Assembly (NCBI GenBank): GCA_937996535.1
Contig: CALKVF010000110.1
Coordinates: forward strand, 1 to 64,000
Origin: an uncultured Novosphingobium sp.
GTDB lineage: Bacteria; Pseudomonadota; Alphaproteobacteria; Sphingomonadales; Sphingomonadaceae
Direction of reading: 5' to 3'
Length of the DNA stretch: 64,000 nucleotides
Position 1 is the first letter of the stretch. Each line of letters opens with the position of its first letter. The notes under the pieces were generated by a model, which searched no databases, was not told where the DNA came from, and saw nothing but the letters and a program-made list of their open reading frames with translations. The translations under genes and the position numbers were made by a program. Shown here in pieces: positions 1 to 9,742 of this stretch.

Positions 1-55
1 AGGACGCGGCCCTTTCACGGCTGAAACACGGGTTCGATTCCCGTAGGGGTCACCA
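1..55 (+). tRNA. tRNA-Glu (TTC), 5' end outside the window
   Basis: The 3' part of a tRNA is visible. The anticodon stem CGGCC/GGCTG (7-11 and 19-23) encloses loop CTTTCAC, which puts anticodon TTC at 14-16. The T arm is ACGGG-TTCGATT-CCCGT, followed by acceptor strand AGGGGTC, discriminator A and an encoded CCA ending at 55. The acceptor 5' strand and most of the D arm lie before position 1. Confidence 0.93.
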
Positions 56-91
56 CCACTCACACCATCATCGCTCTGGCGCAGCGCGGCC

Positions 92-835
92 TCAATGCCG
101 GCGGCGCGAACCGTTGACGATGAGCTGCTGCGCGCCCGGCATGATCAGCGGCAGGCGGCTGGCCAGCAGCAGTTGCACCAGTTCAGGCTGCCGGCTGGTG
201 TCGGTCTTGGTGTAGATGTGCTTGAGATAGGCGCGGATTGTCTCTTCCTTGAGATCCATCGCCATCGCGATATCCGCGGTGTTGTAGCCCTGGACCAGAT
301 AGAGCGCGAGCTGCGTCTCGGCCGGGGTGAGCTGGTACAGCGCACAGACGCCCCGGATGCTGTCGGGCTGGCACAGTTCGGGATCGCTGACGAACAGGAT
401 CGCGCTGGCATCGACCGCCAGGGTGCCGAACAAGGACGCAGCCGGCACCACGGCGCAATTGAGCGAAGCGCGCCCGCAGCGCCGCACCGAAAACAGCTGC
501 ACCGGCGGCGCGCTGGCGGCGCAGTCACCCCCGCGCACGGCGATGGTCGAGAGCGACATGGCCAGCTTGTCGGCATCGTCCTGCGCCGCGGTCGACACCG
601 CCCCGCCCGCGATCCGCAGCCCGTCACCTTCGTCGAGCAGTCCGGCAAAGGTGCGGTTATAGCCGCAGGGCCGCCGCTCGCCATCGAGCGCGACCACCGC
701 CGAATCTATGATTTCGCTGAACGAAAGAAACGCCCGGAGCGCGTCCTGACCGAATTCGAACAGCGCCATGCCCCCTGGTGGAGGCGGACTGTCAGGCACG
801 AAATCGGCCACAAGATTCCGAAGGTATTTCGGCAT
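92..835 (-). CDS. LuxR-type transcriptional regulator
   Basis: This 247-residue protein has a LuxR/FixJ-type helix-turn-helix at its C-terminus, roughly residues 168-225, starting at LTPAETQLAL and including EETIRAYLKHIYTK. The N-terminal 150 residues are probably a sensory PAS-like region, but I see no phospho-acceptor receiver or autoinducer domain. The start is supported by GGAGAG six bases before the ATG. The gene diverges from the giant adhesin gene across a long AT-rich spacer, so it is the obvious candidate regulator of that gene. The HTH resembles that of the regulator at 22246-23493 (shared EET-R-YLK and SRQ-EL patterns), which heads the second type I secretion operon. The ligand is unknown. 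Confidence 0.85.
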   Translation of the reverse strand: MPKYLRNLVADFVPDSPPPPGGMALFEFGQDALRAFLSFSEIIDSAVVALDGERRPCGYNRTFAGLLDEGDGLRIAGGAVSTAAQDDADKLAMSLSTIAVRGGDCAASAPPVQLFSVRRCGRASLNCAVVPAASLFGTLAVDASAILFVSDPELCQPDSIRGVCALYQLTPAETQLALYLVQGYNTADIAMAMDLKEETIRAYLKHIYTKTDTSRQPELVQLLLASRLPLIMPGAQQLIVNGSRRRH

Positions 836-947
836 GCATCACTCTCCGCCGCTTGCGCGAATGGTGGACAGCTGTGCGACCTCAGGCGTGTTTTTTATTA
901 GCCAGCCCGAACCGGGGGAATTCGTTATGTAGTCGTTTCATATGAGG

Positions 948-962
948 CAATTGTTACAATTG
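948..962. promoter_or_regulatory. 15-bp perfect palindrome, candidate operator
   Basis: The sequence CAATTGT-T-ACAATTG is a perfect inverted repeat with a one-base centre. It lies 113 bases upstream of the LuxR gene start and about 580 bases upstream of the adhesin start. It could be a regulator site, but it sits in AT-rich DNA where short palindromes arise by chance. Confidence 0.3.
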
Positions 963-1276
963 TCAATGCGATGCAGGGAACTGACTAAGTCCCCAACAGG
1001 TGACATGTTCCAAAAACCATACCCATTTTCGCGAATCGGAACGACACATCCATTATTTTCAAAATTAACCAACTGGATTATCGCCCATGACAATATCCAT
1101 AGGCGTTTTCATACTTAATTTTGTCATGCCCATTTAGGTATTATGCAAAATTATTAAAATTATAAATTTGTAATGCCGCTGCAGCGCCACACAATTTGAT
1201 TAAATCAATTTCCCAAAAATGACGCGATCGGTTTCTTTCGGCGCGATACGCAGCGTCGATCCGGCAGGATGTTTTT

Positions 1277-1289
1277 GTTAATCGTTAAC
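1277..1289. promoter_or_regulatory. Palindrome GTTAA-TCG-TTAAC, candidate operator
   Basis: This is a perfect five-base inverted repeat around TCG, about 257 bases before the adhesin ATG in the AT-rich leader. A regulatory role is suggested only by symmetry and location. Confidence 0.25.
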
Positions 1290-1545
1290 AACTCTTCTTT
1301 GCCGTCTTTCGCCGTATTTCTAAATATAAAATACAATAAAAACAACTTGTCCGCCGTGAAAAATCGCAGTTTAATGCCCCTCAGCGGGCGATTTTATCGA
1401 ATAAGCTTCAGTCTCGCCTTTAACCTCAAAAACCAGGTCGCAAAAATCGACAATTACCGGCTCCAAGGCAAATAGCCCTGGGCCGGATGGCGGATTGTGG
1501 CTGGCAAATTCATTGTCCGTCGACCGCCTATTCGGGAGGTCGAAC

Positions 1546-4500
1546 ATGGGACTTGAAAAGGCGTTGACCCCGGCACCTGGTGCGGCAGCCCATCACGGCG
1601 TCCAGCCGCTCACCCCCGGTGAACAAGCACACCTTCAGGACGATCAGCGCGCCAGCCAGGCTCCCGGCCATGCTCCCGGCCGCAGGGTCGCCGCCCACTC
1701 CGACGCCCCGGCAAAACCCGCGATCCCCGAAGGCGCCCATGTCACCCGGATCGAGGCCGGCAACGCCCCGCTGGTGCTGCCCGCCTCGACCAGCGTCGAA
1801 CAGATCACCGCCAGCGGCTCGGATCTCGCCATCACCCTGCCCGATGGGCAGGTCTATCTGGTGGTCAACGGCGCGATCGACGTGCCCGAACTGATCATCG
1901 GCAACGTCCGCGTGCCGCGCGCCAACATCGCCGCGCTGCTGACCGGGCAGGAACCCGCCCCGGCGGCGGGCGCTCCGCAAAGCTCGGGCGGCAACTTCGC
2001 GCAGGATCCCTCGGATATCGCCCCGGCCTTCGGGCTCGGCAATCTCCTCGCGCCGACCGACCTCGCCTTTGGCCAGCCCGACCAGCAGGTGCTCACCCCC
2101 GGCGAGCAGATCGACAACAGCGTTTCGGTGACCATCGTCACGCCCGATCAGCCCGCCGGGGCGATCGACGCCACGGCCACGGTCGCCGAATCCGGCATGC
2201 CGGCGCGCGGCTCGCTCCCCGCCGGATCGGACAGCGCGGCCGACAGCGAAACCGTATCGGGCACAATCCTGGTCGATGCGCGCGATGCGCCGGTGGTCAT
2301 CACGATTGACGGCATGGTGGTGAGCGCCGTGGGGGATACGGTCCAGACGCGGTATGGCGAACTCACCATCACCAGCCTGACCGCGACCGAGATCGGCTAT
2401 ACCTACACCCTGCTCGGCAACAGCACCGACCCGGTGGCGAGCGAGACGCTCACCATTGCGGTCACCGATGCCGACGGCGATGTCGGCACGGCCACGCTGA
2501 CGATTGCGCTCAATGACGATGCGCCCACCGCGCGCGCCGATGCCGCCGATGTTCCCCCGGCCAATTTCACCCCGGTTACCGGCAATGTGATCACCGGGGC
2601 CAATACCGCCACCGGCAGCGCCGGGGCCGACACCCAGGGCGCGGACGGTGCCAGCGTGAGCGGCGTGCGCTCGGGCGATGACGGCCCGCTCGGCACCGCC
2701 GGGCAGGAAGTGATCGGCCAATACGGCGTGCTGGTGATCGCGGCCAATGGCGAGTTCAGCTATGTCCGCGCGGCGGGCACTCCGGGCGGGGTCGAGGATG
2801 TCTTCACCTATCAGCTGACCGACGGCGACGGCGACGTATCGAGCGCCACGCTGCGCTTCACCATTGCCGACAGCCCGGTGGCGATCATTTCGGTGCCCGA
2901 TGGCGAAACCACGGTCGATGAAGCCGGGCTTGCCGCGCGGCCGGGTGAAACCGCCGGATCGGATGCGGCGGCGCCGAGCGAAACGACCGAAGGGACGATC
3001 CTGTTCGATGCCCCCGATGGTCCGGCGATCGTCACGCTCAACGGCGAAGATGTCTATGCCGTGGGGCAGATCATCGAAACCGCGAGCGGCCGGCTGGTCA
3101 TCACCGCGATCGGGGATGGCGCGATCAGCTATGCCTTTACGCTGGCCGACAACGTCGCGGGCGATTTTGCCAACGAGGAAATCACCGTCACAGTCACCGA
3201 CAGCGACGGCGATAGCGACACCACCAGCTTCATCATCGCGATTGCCGACGATGTCCCCACCGCGCGCAACGATGCCGCCACGCTGGATAGCAAGACGGCC
3301 ACCGAGGTCAGCGGCAACGTGATCCTGGGCGCGGCCGATGGCACCGGCGCGGACACGCCTGGAGCCGATGGCGCGAGCGTCACCGGCATCGCCTTTGCGG
3401 ACAGCGAGGCCGCCGCTGGCGATGCGATCTCCGGCACTTACGGCACGCTCGTGATCGCGGCGGACGGCAGCTACACCTACCAGATCGATCCCACGAACCC
3501 GGCGGTGCTCGAACTGGCCGCGGGCCAGACCGCCAGCGATGTGTTCACCTATACCCTGACCGATGGCGACGGCGATGTGGCCACGGCCAGCCTCGTCATC
3601 ACCATTGTCGGCGATGACAACGGGATCACGATCACCGGCCTTGCCGCCGAAGGCCCCGACGGCACCGTCAACGAAGCCGGACTTGCCGATGGCAGCGCCC
3701 CCGATCCCGGCGTCCTGGAAACCACCGGCGAGTTCACCGTCTCCGCGCTCGACGGCATGGCCAGCCTGCGTGTGGGCGGCACCGTCGTGTTCGATGGCAC
3801 GCCCCATGCCGGCATGGTGATCACGAGCGGCCCGGAGCGGCTCGAAATCCTCTCGGTTACGCCCAGCGCTGGCGCCAGCGGGACGGTTACCGATCTCACC
3901 ATCGCCTACCGCTACGTGCTCAGCGACAATTCGCTGCTGCACACTGGCAGCGCCAACAGTTCGCTGCCCCAAAGCTTTGCCATCCTCGCGACCGACAGCG
4001 ATGGCACCACGGCCAGCGACACGCTGGTCATCGCGATTGTCGACGATGTGCCCACCGCGCGCGTCGATGGCGCGCTGACGCTGGCCGAAGATGCCGCGCC
4101 GATCACCGGCAATGTGCTGGGCAACGATACCGCGGGCGCCGATGGCGCCAGGCTGACTTCGGTGACCATCGATGGCACGGTGCTGGCGGTCGCGCCGAGC
4201 GGGATCACCACGCTCACCACGGCCAAGGGCACCTACAGCTTCAATGCCAGCGGCGCCTGGACCTTTGCCCCCGCCGCAACCGCCAGCGCCAGCGGCACCG
4301 CATCGGGCTTCAGCTATACCATCACCGATGGCGACGGGGACGTATCGAGCGCAGCCCAGGCTATCATGGTCACCGATGGGCGCGGCCCGCGCGGCGCGGC
4401 GCCGGTCACGCTGGTGCTTGATGACCAGCGGCTGGCCGATGGTTCGACCCCGGCGGCCAGTCAGCCCGAACATGTCTCGGCCGCGATCACTTTCACGCCG

Positions 4501-7500
4501 GGATCGGATGCGATCGCGTCGATTGCGTTCGGGGATACCAGCCTGCTTGCCGGGCAATTGCAGTGGACCCGCGACAGCGCGACCAGCATTACCGGGCGGC
4601 TCGAAGGCGTGCCCGTCGTCACGCTGACGCTGGCGGTGAACGGTAACAGCGCGGTGGTCACCGCCACCCTGCTCGACAACTATCCCTTCCACGCCGATCC
4701 CGAGGCCGACGATCTGGCCGACCTTGGCCGGATCGCGGTAATCGCTACCGACAGCGACGGCGATGCCGCCTCAACCACGGTCAACATCGCGGTTTCCGAT
4801 GACGTGCCGAGCGTGACCGCCACCCCCTTTGATGCCGGCGCGCTGACAGTTGATGAAAGCGACCTCGCCACCAACGCCAAGGCCGATTTCAGCGGCCTGC
4901 TCAATATCCACTACAACGCCGATGGTCCGCTGGGGGTGATGTATTCGCTCAACGCGGGGAATTTCTCGGGCCTGATCGATGTCGCCACCGGCAGCGGCGT
5001 GGGCTTCCATTACGGCACCGATGGCTCGGTGATCGCCTATGTCGTCGGCGCGCCGACGCTGACGGTTTTTACCCTGTCGATCGATGATAATGGCGTCATG
5101 ACGCTCGATCAGATGCGCGCGGTGCGCCATCCCGATGGCAGCGATCCCAACGATGCCGTCTCGGTCGTTCAGGGAGCGATCACGGTGACCGCCACGGTCA
5201 TCGACGGCGACGGCGATCAAGCCAGCGTCGAGGTTGATCTGGCGGGCGTGCTGGTGTTCCGCGATGATGGCCCGCGGCTGGAACTGACCTCGGCCGATAC
5301 CAATACCGCCGTGCTCACGACCCACGACGCCCTGACCATCGGCGCGGCCAGCGAAGTTGCCACCGGCAGCTTTGCCGGGCTGTTCGCGGTGAGCAGCGCA
5401 CCCTTTGGCGCCGATGGTCCGGGGCAGATCACCTGGGCCTATCACCTTGTGCTGGGCAGCGGGGCGGCCAGCACCGAGCTGACCAGCAATGGCACCCCGA
5501 TCACGCTGGCGCTGGTTGGCGCAGCCGTGGTTGCCAGCGCGGGGGGCAGCCCCATCTTCTCGATTGCGGTCGATCCGGCCAGCGGCGTGGTCACCCTCAC
5601 CCAGTTTGCCGAACTCGACCATCCCCTGCCCGGCAGCGCCGCGAACTATGGCGATCAGCTCTTGGCGCTCGCCAACGATCTGGTCCTGCTCGAAGGCAGC
5701 GCCACGATCGTCGACCGCGATGGCGATAGCCTGACCCGTTCGCTGACGATCGATCTGGGCGGCAACATCCGCTTCGCCGATGATGGCCCCAGCGTGACCG
5801 TGACCGGCACCGGCGCGATGATCGAGGCCGATGAAACCACGCTGGCCATCGATCCGCAAAAGGACTTCTCGGGCCTGTTCGCGACCACGCTGAACTATGG
5901 CGCCGATGGAGCCGGAACGGTCAGCTATGCGCTGGCCGCCACGTCTGGCCCGACCGGGCTGTTCGATGCCGCCACGGGCGAGGCCGTGATCCTTTCGGTG
6001 CTGGGCGGCGTGATCTACGGCAAGACCCAGAGCGGCGGGGCGGAGGTTTTCCGCATCACCGTCAGCGGCGCCGGGGTGGTCACCTTCGACCAGTCGCGCG
6101 CCGTGCTCCACACCCCCGATAGCGGGCCGGATCAGGTCCTGGTCATGCCAGCGGCCAATCACATCACCCTGACCGCGACGGTCATCGACGGCGATGGTGA
6201 CAGCGCCTCGGCCGCCGCCGACATCACCGATCGGTTCGCGATCCGCGACGATGCCCCCCATGCCGTTGCCGATGTCGATACCGTGGCCCGCGACGGCAAT
6301 CTGGTGGCCGATGGCAATGTGCTGCTCGGAGTTGGCGGGGTCGATGCCAATGACACCGATGGCAATGCCGACAGCCTGTCCACCGACGGCGCAACCAAGG
6401 TGACCGGCCTGCGGTTTGGCACCAGCGAAGGCGTGCTGGGCTCCCCGCTCGCCGGAGCCCACGGCACGCTGTCCATCGATAGCAACGGGTTCTATCGCTA
6501 TGCGGTGGATGCGCTCGATCCGGCGGTGATCGCGCTCAGCGCCAGCGCGACGCTCAGCGAAGTATTCACCTACACGATCGAGGACCGCGACGGTGATCGG
6601 TCCAGCGCAACGATCACCATCACCATCGCCGGGACCAACGACCTGCCGATCGCCAAGGCCGATACCAACTGGATCCTCGACGGTGCATCGGGCAGCGATC
6701 CGGCGGTTTCGGGCAACGTGCTCGCGACCCTGCCCCACCCCGGTGCGCCGGTTGGCACGTTCAGCGACATTGCCGATGTGGATCCCGATGCCGATCCCCT
6801 GACCGTTGCCAATCCCGACATCTATTTCGGCACCTATGGCACGCTGGTGCTGGCGGCCGATGGCACCTACACCTACTACCTCAACGAGGATCACGCCGCG
6901 GTGAACGCGCTGGGCGTTGGCCAATCGCTGAGCGAAACCTTCAGCTACACCGCCACCGATGGCGCGCTGTCGGCCAGTTCGACGCTGACGATCACGATCT
7001 TCGGAACCAACGATGCCCCGGTGGTCGGTTCGGCCACGGCGCGGATCTCGGAAGAAGGCCTCACCGGCGCCAACGCCGACGATGCGCCCAGCGCCTTGCT
7101 CGACACCACCAACAGCCCCAGCGCCAGCGGCACGATCACGATTTCCGACCCCGATACCGCATCGGGCCTGATGGTGACACTGGGCAGCCCCGGCGCAGTG
7201 CTGACCGTCGGCGGCCAGCCGGTGACCTGGAGCGGGGTCGGCACGGCTACGCTCAGCGGCAGCGTCGGCGGCCAGCCGGTGATCACCATCTCGATCACCA
7301 ATTCGGGCAGCTATACGGTGACGCTCGCCCACGGGGTCGACCATCCCGCCGCTGGTCTGGAAGATGTGCTGTCCTTCGCCGTGCCGGTGCTGGTGTCCGA
7401 TGGCACGGTGACCACCACCAACCCCACCGCGCTGACCGTGACGATCGAGGATGATGCCCCGGTGGCCTTGGGTGAAAGCGGATCGAGCACCCAGCCCCAG

Positions 7501-9681
7501 CAGAACGTCAACACGCTGTTCATCCTCGATTTCAGCGCCAGCATCGATGATGGCGAACTGAACACGATGATCACCGCGGTGAAGGCCGCGCTCAACCAGC
7601 TCGATGCGGCAACTGTACAGACGCTGGGGGTCAAGTTCGTGATCTTCTCGGCCAGTGCCTTTGCCTCGCCGTCGTTTGCGTCAGCCGCCGATGCCAATGC
7701 CTGGCTGTCGGGGATCAACCCGGCCGATGGCGGCATCCGGCCCGACTATATCGGGCAGAACACCAATTATTCCGCCGCGATCCAGACCGCGCTGGCCAAT
7801 TTCAGCGCCGTCAGCGGGGCCAACAATCAGGTGGTCTTCATCAGCGACGGCAATCCCAACCAGTCGGTGCAATTTGCCGGAACGCCGCCCAACGTCTCCG
7901 TGGTCAATTCGCTCACCCCGGCGGTTTCGGCAGCATGGAACACCTTCGTCGACAGCAACAACATCGGGGTGACCGCGATCGGCGTGGCCAATGATCCGAT
8001 CAACATGATCGAACTGCAGCGCCTTGCCGATGTCGATCTCAACGATGCGCCCAACAACCAGCCGATCCTGATCACCGATTTCGGCAGCCTGATGTCGACT
8101 CTGATCGGCGTGGTCGTGCCGCCCAGCTTCTCGGGCGATCTCGATGCCAACGACTTCTACGGAGCCGATGGCGGGCGGCTGCTGTCGATCGTGGTCGGCA
8201 CCGTGACCTATACCTGGGACGGCGCAGGATCGGTTGCGGTATCGAGCGGCGGGACCATCGCTGGCAGCACGATCAATGCCGCCACGCCGCTTGGCGGGAC
8301 GCTCCACCTCGATTTTGCCACCGGGCACTACGATTACCAGCCGCCCTCGCCGATCACCGCCACGGCCAGCGAAGTGTTCGCCTATACCCTGGTCGACAGC
8401 GACGGGGATACGGCCTCGGCCAATCTCACGGTCACGCTCAACGTCTCAGCCCCGCCGGTCGCGCTCGACCTTGATGGCGATGGGCTGGAATTCGCGACCA
8501 CGGCGGCGGGCGCGCATTTCGATTTCAACGCCGATGGCCAGGCCGAAGCCACCGCCTGGATCGGCAAGGACGATGGCTTGCTGGCGCTCGATGCCAATGG
8601 CGATGGCAAGGTTTCTGATCGCTCCGAAATCGTCTTTGCCCGCGATGGGTTGACCGATCTTCAGGGGCTGGCTGCCGACTATGACAGCAACCATGACGGC
8701 GTGCTCGATGCCAAGGATGCCGCCTTTGCCAAGTTCGGCGTGTGGCAGGATGCCAATGGCGACGGGGTCGCCGATCCGGGCGAGTTCACCACGCTCGCCG
8801 CGCGCGGGATCGTCAGCATCGACCTTAGCGGTAGCGGCCGCAGCTATCAGGCGGCCGAGGGCGAAGTGCTGGTCCATTCGGAATCGAGCTTCACGCTCGC
8901 CAGCGGGGCCAGCGCCAAGCTCGCCGACGTGTCGTTCCTGACCGGGCTGGCCCCGCTCCAACCGCGCGAGGCAGGTGCTGCTCCGCTGGGCATGGCGATG
9001 CTGGCCGCCGGGCTGATTGCCAGCGCCCAGCAAGCCGCCGCCGCGCCGACCGAGACAGCGCCGATGCCGCCCCCTATAGCCGTGCCGGACAGCCCTGCCC
9101 CCGCCGAAGCCCCTGCCACGCCAGCCGCTGAGGAGGACGCGGCCTCGCCGTCAGCCTCGGTGCTGGAACCGGCGGCGCACAGCGCGGCTGAACATTCAGC
9201 CACAACGTCATCCAGCGAAGCCAGCGAACCCGCCCTCGATCACGCGCAGGTTGAAAGCCATCCCACGGCCCAGCCAGTCTTTGCTGATCTGCTGGCCCCG
9301 GCGGTGGAGTTCGACACCCAGGCGCCGACCGCGCATGACAGTGCGGGCAAGGCCGGCTTTGCCGCAGCTCCGGCAGAGGCCGGCGCAGCACTTGCCGCGC
9401 AGATCGTGGCCGATGCCCTCGCGCCCGAGGCGGCAGAGGCGCAGGTCGATAGCCTGATCACCGCGCTCACCCGCAGCGATGCCCACGATCTGACCGATCC
9501 CGGCGCGCTGGGAACGCCGCTTCAGGCAGCGCCCAGCGCCTTTGCCGCGCTGCTTGAGGCACCGGGCACCGATTTCGGCCTGGGCGGCAGCGCGCCGATC
9601 GACTGGTCGGCTGCCCATCAGGTGCTGACCGATCAGCACATTGCCGTGCAGCTTGAGACCATGGCGGCCGGCCATGGCTGA
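1546..9681 (+). CDS. Giant repetitive type I-secreted adhesin (LapA/BapA-like)
   Basis: This 2,711-residue surface protein probably mediates adhesion or biofilm formation. Residues 55-130 resemble the N-terminal retention/BapA-prefix domain, and the di-alanine motif P139-A-A-G142 that follows fits a LapG cleavage site. From about 230 to 1975 run Ig-like units of the T1SS-143/DUF5801/VCBS kind, most ending in a strand with T-D-x-D-G-D followed by small residues and a D-D-x-P-x-A linker. A vWA domain follows at about 1990-2190 with MIDAS residues DFSAS (1995-1999), then another repeat. DxDxDG calcium loops occupy about 2305-2400, and an Ala/Pro/Glu-rich tail ends the protein. There are no RTX nonapeptides. 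I chose ATG 1546 because GGGAGGT lies five bases upstream; an in-frame upstream start at 1495 lacks this. The tolC, lapB, lapC and lapG-type genes downstream fit its export and release. Confidence 0.88.
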   Translation: MGLEKALTPAPGAAAHHGVQPLTPGEQAHLQDDQRASQAPGHAPGRRVAAHSDAPAKPAIPEGAHVTRIEAGNAPLVLPASTSVEQITASGSDLAITLPDGQVYLVVNGAIDVPELIIGNVRVPRANIAALLTGQEPAPAAGAPQSSGGNFAQDPSDIAPAFGLGNLLAPTDLAFGQPDQQVLTPGEQIDNSVSVTIVTPDQPAGAIDATATVAESGMPARGSLPAGSDSAADSETVSGTILVDARDAPVVITIDGMVVSAVGDTVQTRYGELTITSLTATEIGYTYTLLGNSTDPVASETLTIAVTDADGDVGTATLTIALNDDAPTARADAADVPPANFTPVTGNVITGANTATGSAGADTQGADGASVSGVRSGDDGPLGTAGQEVIGQYGVLVIAANGEFSYVRAAGTPGGVEDVFTYQLTDGDGDVSSATLRFTIADSPVAIISVPDGETTVDEAGLAARPGETAGSDAAAPSETTEGTILFDAPDGPAIVTLNGEDVYAVGQIIETASGRLVITAIGDGAISYAFTLADNVAGDFANEEITVTVTDSDGDSDTTSFIIAIADDVPTARNDAATLDSKTATEVSGNVILGAADGTGADTPGADGASVTGIAFADSEAAAGDAISGTYGTLVIAADGSYTYQIDPTNPAVLELAAGQTASDVFTYTLTDGDGDVATASLVITIVGDDNGITITGLAAEGPDGTVNEAGLADGSAPDPGVLETTGEFTVSALDGMASLRVGGTVVFDGTPHAGMVITSGPERLEILSVTPSAGASGTVTDLTIAYRYVLSDNSLLHTGSANSSLPQSFAILATDSDGTTASDTLVIAIVDDVPTARVDGALTLAEDAAPITGNVLGNDTAGADGARLTSVTIDGTVLAVAPSGITTLTTAKGTYSFNASGAWTFAPAATASASGTASGFSYTITDGDGDVSSAAQAIMVTDGRGPRGAAPVTLVLDDQRLADGSTPAASQPEHVSAAITFTPGSDAIASIAFGDTSLLAGQLQWTRDSATSITGRLEGVPVVTLTLAVNGNSAVVTATLLDNYPFHADPEADDLADLGRIAVIATDSDGDAASTTVNIAVSDDVPSVTATPFDAGALTVDESDLATNAKADFSGLLNIHYNADGPLGVMYSLNAGNFSGLIDVATGSGVGFHYGTDGSVIAYVVGAPTLTVFTLSIDDNGVMTLDQMRAVRHPDGSDPNDAVSVVQGAITVTATVIDGDGDQASVEVDLAGVLVFRDDGPRLELTSADTNTAVLTTHDALTIGAASEVATGSFAGLFAVSSAPFGADGPGQITWAYHLVLGSGAASTELTSNGTPITLALVGAAVVASAGGSPIFSIAVDPASGVVTLTQFAELDHPLPGSAANYGDQLLALANDLVLLEGSATIVDRDGDSLTRSLTIDLGGNIRFADDGPSVTVTGTGAMIEADETTLAIDPQKDFSGLFATTLNYGADGAGTVSYALAATSGPTGLFDAATGEAVILSVLGGVIYGKTQSGGAEVFRITVSGAGVVTFDQSRAVLHTPDSGPDQVLVMPAANHITLTATVIDGDGDSASAAADITDRFAIRDDAPHAVADVDTVARDGNLVADGNVLLGVGGVDANDTDGNADSLSTDGATKVTGLRFGTSEGVLGSPLAGAHGTLSIDSNGFYRYAVDALDPAVIALSASATLSEVFTYTIEDRDGDRSSATITITIAGTNDLPIAKADTNWILDGASGSDPAVSGNVLATLPHPGAPVGTFSDIADVDPDADPLTVANPDIYFGTYGTLVLAADGTYTYYLNEDHAAVNALGVGQSLSETFSYTATDGALSASSTLTITIFGTNDAPVVGSATARISEEGLTGANADDAPSALLDTTNSPSASGTITISDPDTASGLMVTLGSPGAVLTVGGQPVTWSGVGTATLSGSVGGQPVITISITNSGSYTVTLAHGVDHPAAGLEDVLSFAVPVLVSDGTVTTTNPTALTVTIEDDAPVALGESGSSTQPQQNVNTLFILDFSASIDDGELNTMITAVKAALNQLDAATVQTLGVKFVIFSASAFASPSFASAADANAWLSGINPADGGIRPDYIGQNTNYSAAIQTALANFSAVSGANNQVVFISDGNPNQSVQFAGTPPNVSVVNSLTPAVSAAWNTFVDSNNIGVTAIGVANDPINMIELQRLADVDLNDAPNNQPILITDFGSLMSTLIGVVVPPSFSGDLDANDFYGADGGRLLSIVVGTVTYTWDGAGSVAVSSGGTIAGSTINAATPLGGTLHLDFATGHYDYQPPSPITATASEVFAYTLVDSDGDTASANLTVTLNVSAPPVALDLDGDGLEFATTAAGAHFDFNADGQAEATAWIGKDDGLLALDANGDGKVSDRSEIVFARDGLTDLQGLAADYDSNHDGVLDAKDAAFAKFGVWQDANGDGVADPGEFTTLAARGIVSIDLSGSGRSYQAAEGEVLVHSESSFTLASGASAKLADVSFLTGLAPLQPREAGAAPLGMAMLAAGLIASAQQAAAAPTETAPMPPPIAVPDSPAPAEAPATPAAEEDAASPSASVLEPAAHSAAEHSATTSSSEASEPALDHAQVESHPTAQPVFADLLAPAVEFDTQAPTAHDSAGKAGFAAAPAEAGAALAAQIVADALAPEAAEAQVDSLITALTRSDAHDLTDPGALGTPLQAAPSAFAALLEAPGTDFGLGGSAPIDWSAAHQVLTDQHIAVQLETMAAGHG
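2245..7470 (+). repeat. Tandem Ig-like repeat array within the adhesin gene
   Basis: Diverged protein repeats of roughly 100-200 residues follow one another. They are recognised by recurring ends such as TDGDGDVSSATL, TDSDGDSDTTSF and IDGDGDSASAAA, followed by D-D-x-P linkers. About a dozen such ends are seen, with one more after the vWA domain near 8390-8440. The copies differ at the DNA level, so this is an old, diversified array and not a recent exact duplication. Confidence 0.75.
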
Positions 9682-9742
9682 AATCAGGGACACAGGTTCG
9701 CCACACAGCTTCTTCGGGACCAGAACAGGGAAAGGTGCGATC

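Larger units (their letters stand above)
836..1545. other. Long AT-rich intergenic leader
   Basis: About 710 bases separate the divergent LuxR gene and adhesin gene. From about 890 to 1480 the composition is visibly AT-rich compared with the GC-rich genes on either side, with many A and T runs. It carries several short palindromes, two of which are listed separately. No convincing gene is present: the one 68-codon frame at 1269-1475 has no good ribosome binding site. The region probably holds both promoters and regulator binding sites, and may encode a long 5' untranslated leader for the adhesin. That role is inferred from position and composition. Confidence 0.6.

Noticed and set aside
1..835. 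The tRNA-Glu 3' end beside the secretion region as an island integration site
   Set aside because: I see no integrase gene and no second copy of the tRNA 3' end in the window, and the secretion genes match their surroundings in GC-rich composition. Only the adhesin leader is AT-rich.
1196..1208. FNR/CRP-like box TTGAT-TAA-ATCAA
   Set aside because: The spacing between arms is three bases, whereas an FNR box needs four. It is probably a chance palindrome in AT-rich sequence.
1269..1475. A 68-codon frame in the AT-rich leader
   Set aside because: It has no good ribosome site, no family resemblance, and a composition like the surrounding non-coding DNA.
1528..7344. Very long open frames antisense to the adhesin
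   Set aside because: They arise from the repetitive, high-GC codons of the adhesin. The translations are rich in Arg, Gly and Ala with no domain, start signal or family match.
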